Shown: in pieces, positions 61,265 to 64,000 of the stretch | Numbering within the stretch: position 1 is the stretch's first letter | How the letters are laid out: each line of letters begins with the position of its first letter | Assembly: GCF_014851395.1 (NCBI RefSeq) | Contig: NW_024040707.1 | Span: 5,888,349-5,952,348 of the forward strand | Direction of reading: 5' to 3' | DNA: 64,000 nucleotides | Source: Micropterus salmoides | Lineage: Eukaryota; Chordata; Actinopteri; Centrarchiformes; Centrarchidae | Notes under the pieces: model-generated | The model's input: the letters and a program-made list of their open reading frames with translations, nothing else | Told to the model about the DNA's origin: nothing | The model's database searches: none | Made by a program: the position numbers and the translations under genes

Positions 61265-62261
61265 CCCTTGTGTAGTGTTCATATTTTTGTTATTCAGCCA
61301 GTGTTCGTGGGTCTGGTGGACCCGCTGCATTTTGAGGTTTTTAATTCAACACAATCAAACAATTTTATGTTAAAATACTCAACAGATGTTTACTTCATCC
61401 CAATTACAAGCAATATAAACAGCATATATGGTTAATATTTTCTCTTTACCTTTGTTAGACACATTTAAGAATTAAAGTACTACTCGTTTTTTTGTTTATT
61501 TTTTACTAAAATGACATAAAAAAAGAAAATCAATTATAATCAAGGTATGAGTGGAAAAAATTCAACAAATTTACAAATGAAGCAAGGTTTTTCATAACTA
61601 TTGACTTTGGTCCTGTGGCTCGTCTTCGTTTTGGAACTAGGTGATGCTAAATCTCATCCTCTTCTTCAAAGTCACTGTCAGACTCTGAATTGTCAGAAAT
61701 GTGATCTTCACATTCTGAAACCTCTTCTTGTACATCATCAAAATCTTCTGTCTCTTCCAAAATCAATTGCAAGGCCCACATGTTTGAGCAGTTAATCTTT
61801 TCTTGATCAGTTGTGATAAGAAACCACACTGGTAAAGATATATTTATTATGTCCCGCCCCCAATTTAGAGAAAATAAATATTGGTTCCCACAAGAAAGAG
61901 GTTAAAATATGCGGGAATGTGAGAGCAGACGGTGTTGGTACTTAGATTTTGCAACAATGTTGCAACCTTGTGCGGGAACGGCAGGTGCAGAGGAGGAGGA
62001 CAAAGTAAAGGTACACAGGACCTACAGTTTCCACAATTTTATTAGCCTTCGGATCCAGTGGACCCGGACATCCTGTGTGTAATATAAATGTGTAGGGGGG
62101 GTGTACAGTGTGTTTTCATTGAAAATGTGTTCTGATATATATTCTTCACAGAAAATGAGCCAAGGCCAATGAGTCTGAGTTTGAAAAAATAAATAATCGT
62201 ATAATTTTTCTTTTGATAAAAAATGAAAACGGGTAAAACAGACCCGAACACCATACAAGGG
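61265..62261 (-). mobile_element. piggyBac-like element nested in the larger repeat
   Basis: The left end CCCTTGTGTAGTGTTC and the inverted right end CCCTTGTATGGTGTTC differ at two positions. TTAA lies at 61261-61264 and TTCA at 62262-62265, consistent with a TTAA duplication with one mutation. Subterminal GGGTCTGGTGGACCCGC and GGATCCAGTGGACCCGG are also repeated near the two ends. The 997-bp body is too short for a full transposase, but a piece of the N-terminus remains, so this is an internally deleted copy. Confidence 0.8.
61647..61829 (-). pseudogene. N-terminal remnant of a piggyBac transposase
   Basis: The minus-strand frame encodes 60 residues ending in an acidic run: ALQLILEE near residue 19, then DDVQEEVSECEDHISDNSES and DSDFEEEDEI before a stop. 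An ALQLIL motif followed by a Glu/Asp/Ser-rich stretch is the usual start of vertebrate piggyBac transposases. The DDD catalytic domain and the cysteine-rich C-terminus are absent. Its position inside a TTAA-type element supports the reading. Confidence 0.65.
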
Positions 62262-62321
62262 TTCATTTTTAAAAGATTTTGTATTTTATGGGTTTCACGC
62301 ATGGGCGTGGCAAATTGACTT

Positions 62322-63390
62322 GCTAGCGCCACCTAGAAAATTTGAAAAAATTAGCCCCTCGGCCACGTTCAACCTTCATGCACGAAATTTTCTGGGGACA
62401 TGTATCATATCAGGACACACAAAAAAGCCTCAACAACCCATACCCTAAACTCAACAGGAAGACAGCCATTTTGGATTTAATGGTCGTTTTTGGCGATTTA
62501 CACACTCCGTACTTTAACGAACTCCTCCTTGGGATTTAGTCCGACCGACTTCAGATTTCTGCTGTGCCTTCTAAAGGCATTGACCATTAAAAGTTGTGCT
62601 ATCTGTGAGTTTTCATCAATGGGCGTGTCCGTGGCGTCGATGATTCGCCATGAAACAGGAAGTTATTATAACTTCAGTGTACATGCTCACATCTGCACCA
62701 AACTGTGCATGTAGGATGAGAGTCCCGCCCCGAACACATGTACATGCCGACATCCACCCACAGTCATAGCGCCACCTGCTGGCAAAAGGAAGTGACCTTT
62801 AACGAAGCAGCACCCGCTGCACGTTTGACCTACATGTATGAAATTTCTGTAGCACATGTGTGATGTCCAGAGGAACAAAAAAGCCTCTTGGAGCGATGCC
62901 CTAAACCCAACAGGAAGTCGGCCATTTTGAATTTTATGGCAATTTTTGGACGATTTACACATTCTGTACTTTAACAAACTCCTCCTAGGGATTTAGTCAA
63001 AATGACTCGCTAGCGCCACCTACAAAATTGGAAAAAATTAGCCCCTCGGCCACCTTCAACGTACATGCACGAAATTTTCTGGGGACATGTATCATATCAA
63101 GACACACAAAAAAGCCTCAAGAACCCATACCCTAAACTCAACAGGAAGTCAGCCATTTTGAATTTTACGGCAATTTTCGGAAGATTTACACACTCCTTAC
63201 TTTAAAGAGCTCCTCCTAGGGATTTAGTCCGATCGACTTCAAATTTCTGCTGTGCCTTCTAAAGGCATTGACGATGAAAAGTTGTGCTATCTGTGAGTTT
63301 TCGTCAATGGGCGTGTCTGTGGCGTGGCGTCAAAGATCAACTCTTCGCCATGACACAGGAAGTTGTTGTAACTTGTACATGCTCATATCT
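62322..63390 (+). repeat. Direct repeats inside the large 3' element
   Basis: Two long units about 685 bp apart (starting GCTAGCGCCACCTA near 62322 and 63009) share the same order: GAAAAAATTAGCCCCTCGGC, GCACGAAATTTTCTGGGGAC, ATACCCTAAACTCAACAGGA, CTCCT-GGGATTTAGTCCGA and GTTGTGCTATCTGTGAGTTT. A shorter diverged unit (about 62815-63000) lies between them, with AACAGGAAGTCGGCCATTTT and CTCCTAGGGATTTAGTC. Confidence 0.85.
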
Positions 63391-63650
63391 GCACAAAACT
63401 TTATGTGGTTGATAACTGTCCCGCCCCGAACACATCTACACGCCAATATTAATTTATATTCATAGCACCAACTGCTATGTAGCGCCACAAAGGGGACACA
63501 GGAAGTGAGGTATAACACCTTCATGCAGTGTCCGAAGCGTGTAGCAAATTCACAGGCGCACCGGCAGAGCTCCAGAATATGCAACGCGCCCGCCTCACAC
63601 CCCGACGCGCTACACGTGCGAGGGCCCGCCCAGTGCTGCTTGCAGCTTTA

Positions 63651-63936
63651 ATTCTCTGTGGGTTCTTTGCAACAAGAGACCTTTACATTAAACTTCATTG
63701 CTCAAATAAGAATAATTGATTGTTATTATTTTATATTATATTATTATTTACTGTAATTTACATTATTAACGATTTTTTTCAGATTCATCTGTAGCTTTAG
63801 TGAACAGACGCAGCCCCTCATACTCCAACCCGCCCATCAAACTGTCAGTCATCACAAAGAAATTCAACCCACTTCACTGTGTAGGAAATGTCTGCAGAGA
63901 GCTCTGAACAAACAGGACGCCTCAGATATACAAATG

Positions 63937-63983
<47 letters not shown>

Positions 63984-64000
63984 AGGGAGTTGAGTCATAG
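63651..64000. other. End of window, AT-rich then CA repeat
   Basis: Apart from a TTATT-rich stretch near 63720-63760 and the CA microsatellite, no feature was recognised. Confidence 0.4.
63942..63981. repeat. (CA)n microsatellite
   Basis: A pure CA run of about 40 bases preceded by a short GCGCGCG step. Confidence 0.95.

Larger units (their letters stand above)
61200..63650 (+). mobile_element. Large GGGCCCGAGC-type fish repeat, interrupted
   Basis: It starts TTATTAGGGCCCGAGCACGA followed by ACCGTGCGAGGTCCCTATTG and ends with CACGTGCGAGGGCCCGCCCA then GCTTGCAGCTTTAATT. GGGCCC-GAGCACG at the start and the inverted end GGGCCC-TCGCACG may be eroded inverted termini. Inside are CTAGCGCCACCTA, GGCCACGTTCAACC, AACAGGAAGTCGGCCATTTT and similar phrases typical of an abundant fish repeat. 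A piggyBac-like element (61265-62261) sits in its 5' part. No open frame of a transposase or reverse transcriptase is present, so the class is unassigned. Confidence 0.7.
32125..64000 (+). other. xkr7: Putative first intron of xkr7 (3' end outside window)
   Basis: It starts with the donor GTAGGA at 32125. The next XKR7 exon should begin with the rest of an Arg codon and encode a conserved block around ETFLxSAPQLVLQL, and the last exon is a long open frame of several hundred codons. I saw neither on the + strand, and no open frame here is that long. Long first introns are usual in the XKR4/6/7 group. My visual scan for the short second exon was not exhaustive, so it could still be hidden. Confidence 0.6.

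Noticed and set aside
62322..63390. CRISPR-like or satellite array
   Set aside because: Only two long units and one short diverged unit, inside a dispersed fish repeat; no regular spacers.

Overview
The window looks like nuclear DNA from a ray-finned fish, probably a percomorph. It is AT-rich, intron-like and intergenic sequence crowded with short interspersed repeats of kinds common in teleosts: tRNA-derived SINEs, Tc1, Harbinger-like, hAT-like and piggyBac-like DNA transposons, and many CA/GT, TA and CT microsatellites. There are no bacterial-style operons and almost every open frame is a chance frame. No rRNA gene, tRNA gene or CRISPR array was seen.

One real protein-coding segment is convincing: 31511-32124 on the + strand is the first coding exon of an XK-related gene, best matched to xkr7. 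It has a strong Kozak context, a pyrimidine/CT-repeat leader and a clear splice donor at 32124/32125. I did not find its later exons, so 32125-64000 is probably the start of a very long first intron. About 31 kb upstream is gene-poor or intergenic.

Upstream half (1-31 kb): two small inverted-repeat elements with about 8-bp target duplications (4337-4503 and 9999-10278, the second inserted in an older repeat); a 119-bp tandem duplication (4752-4980); two SINE copies (17215-17378 and 19270-19558); a decayed Tc1 transposon (19889-21345) that carries a complete inserted Harbinger-like element (20539-21117) with a CTG duplication; a probable 1.5-kb TIR element (27021-28583); and an 86-bp gap-free duplicated segment (23054-23139 and 25229-25314) with a TAATTA core that I cannot assign to a known repeat.

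Downstream half (32-64 kb, putative intron): several fish repeats and SINEs, a Tc1 terminal fragment, a duplicated module beside CA repeats (40374-40460 and 44151-44252), three long purine-rich tracts, and at the end a 2.4-kb GGGCCCGAGC-type repeat (61200-63650) interrupted by a 1-kb piggyBac-like element with a transposase N-terminal remnant.

No new multi-gene system is visible. The items most worth following are the duplicated 86-bp segment upstream of xkr7, the nested transposon histories, and the CT tract in the xkr7 leader. Repeat-family assignments rest on recognition from memory and on visible termini and duplications; no database search was run.
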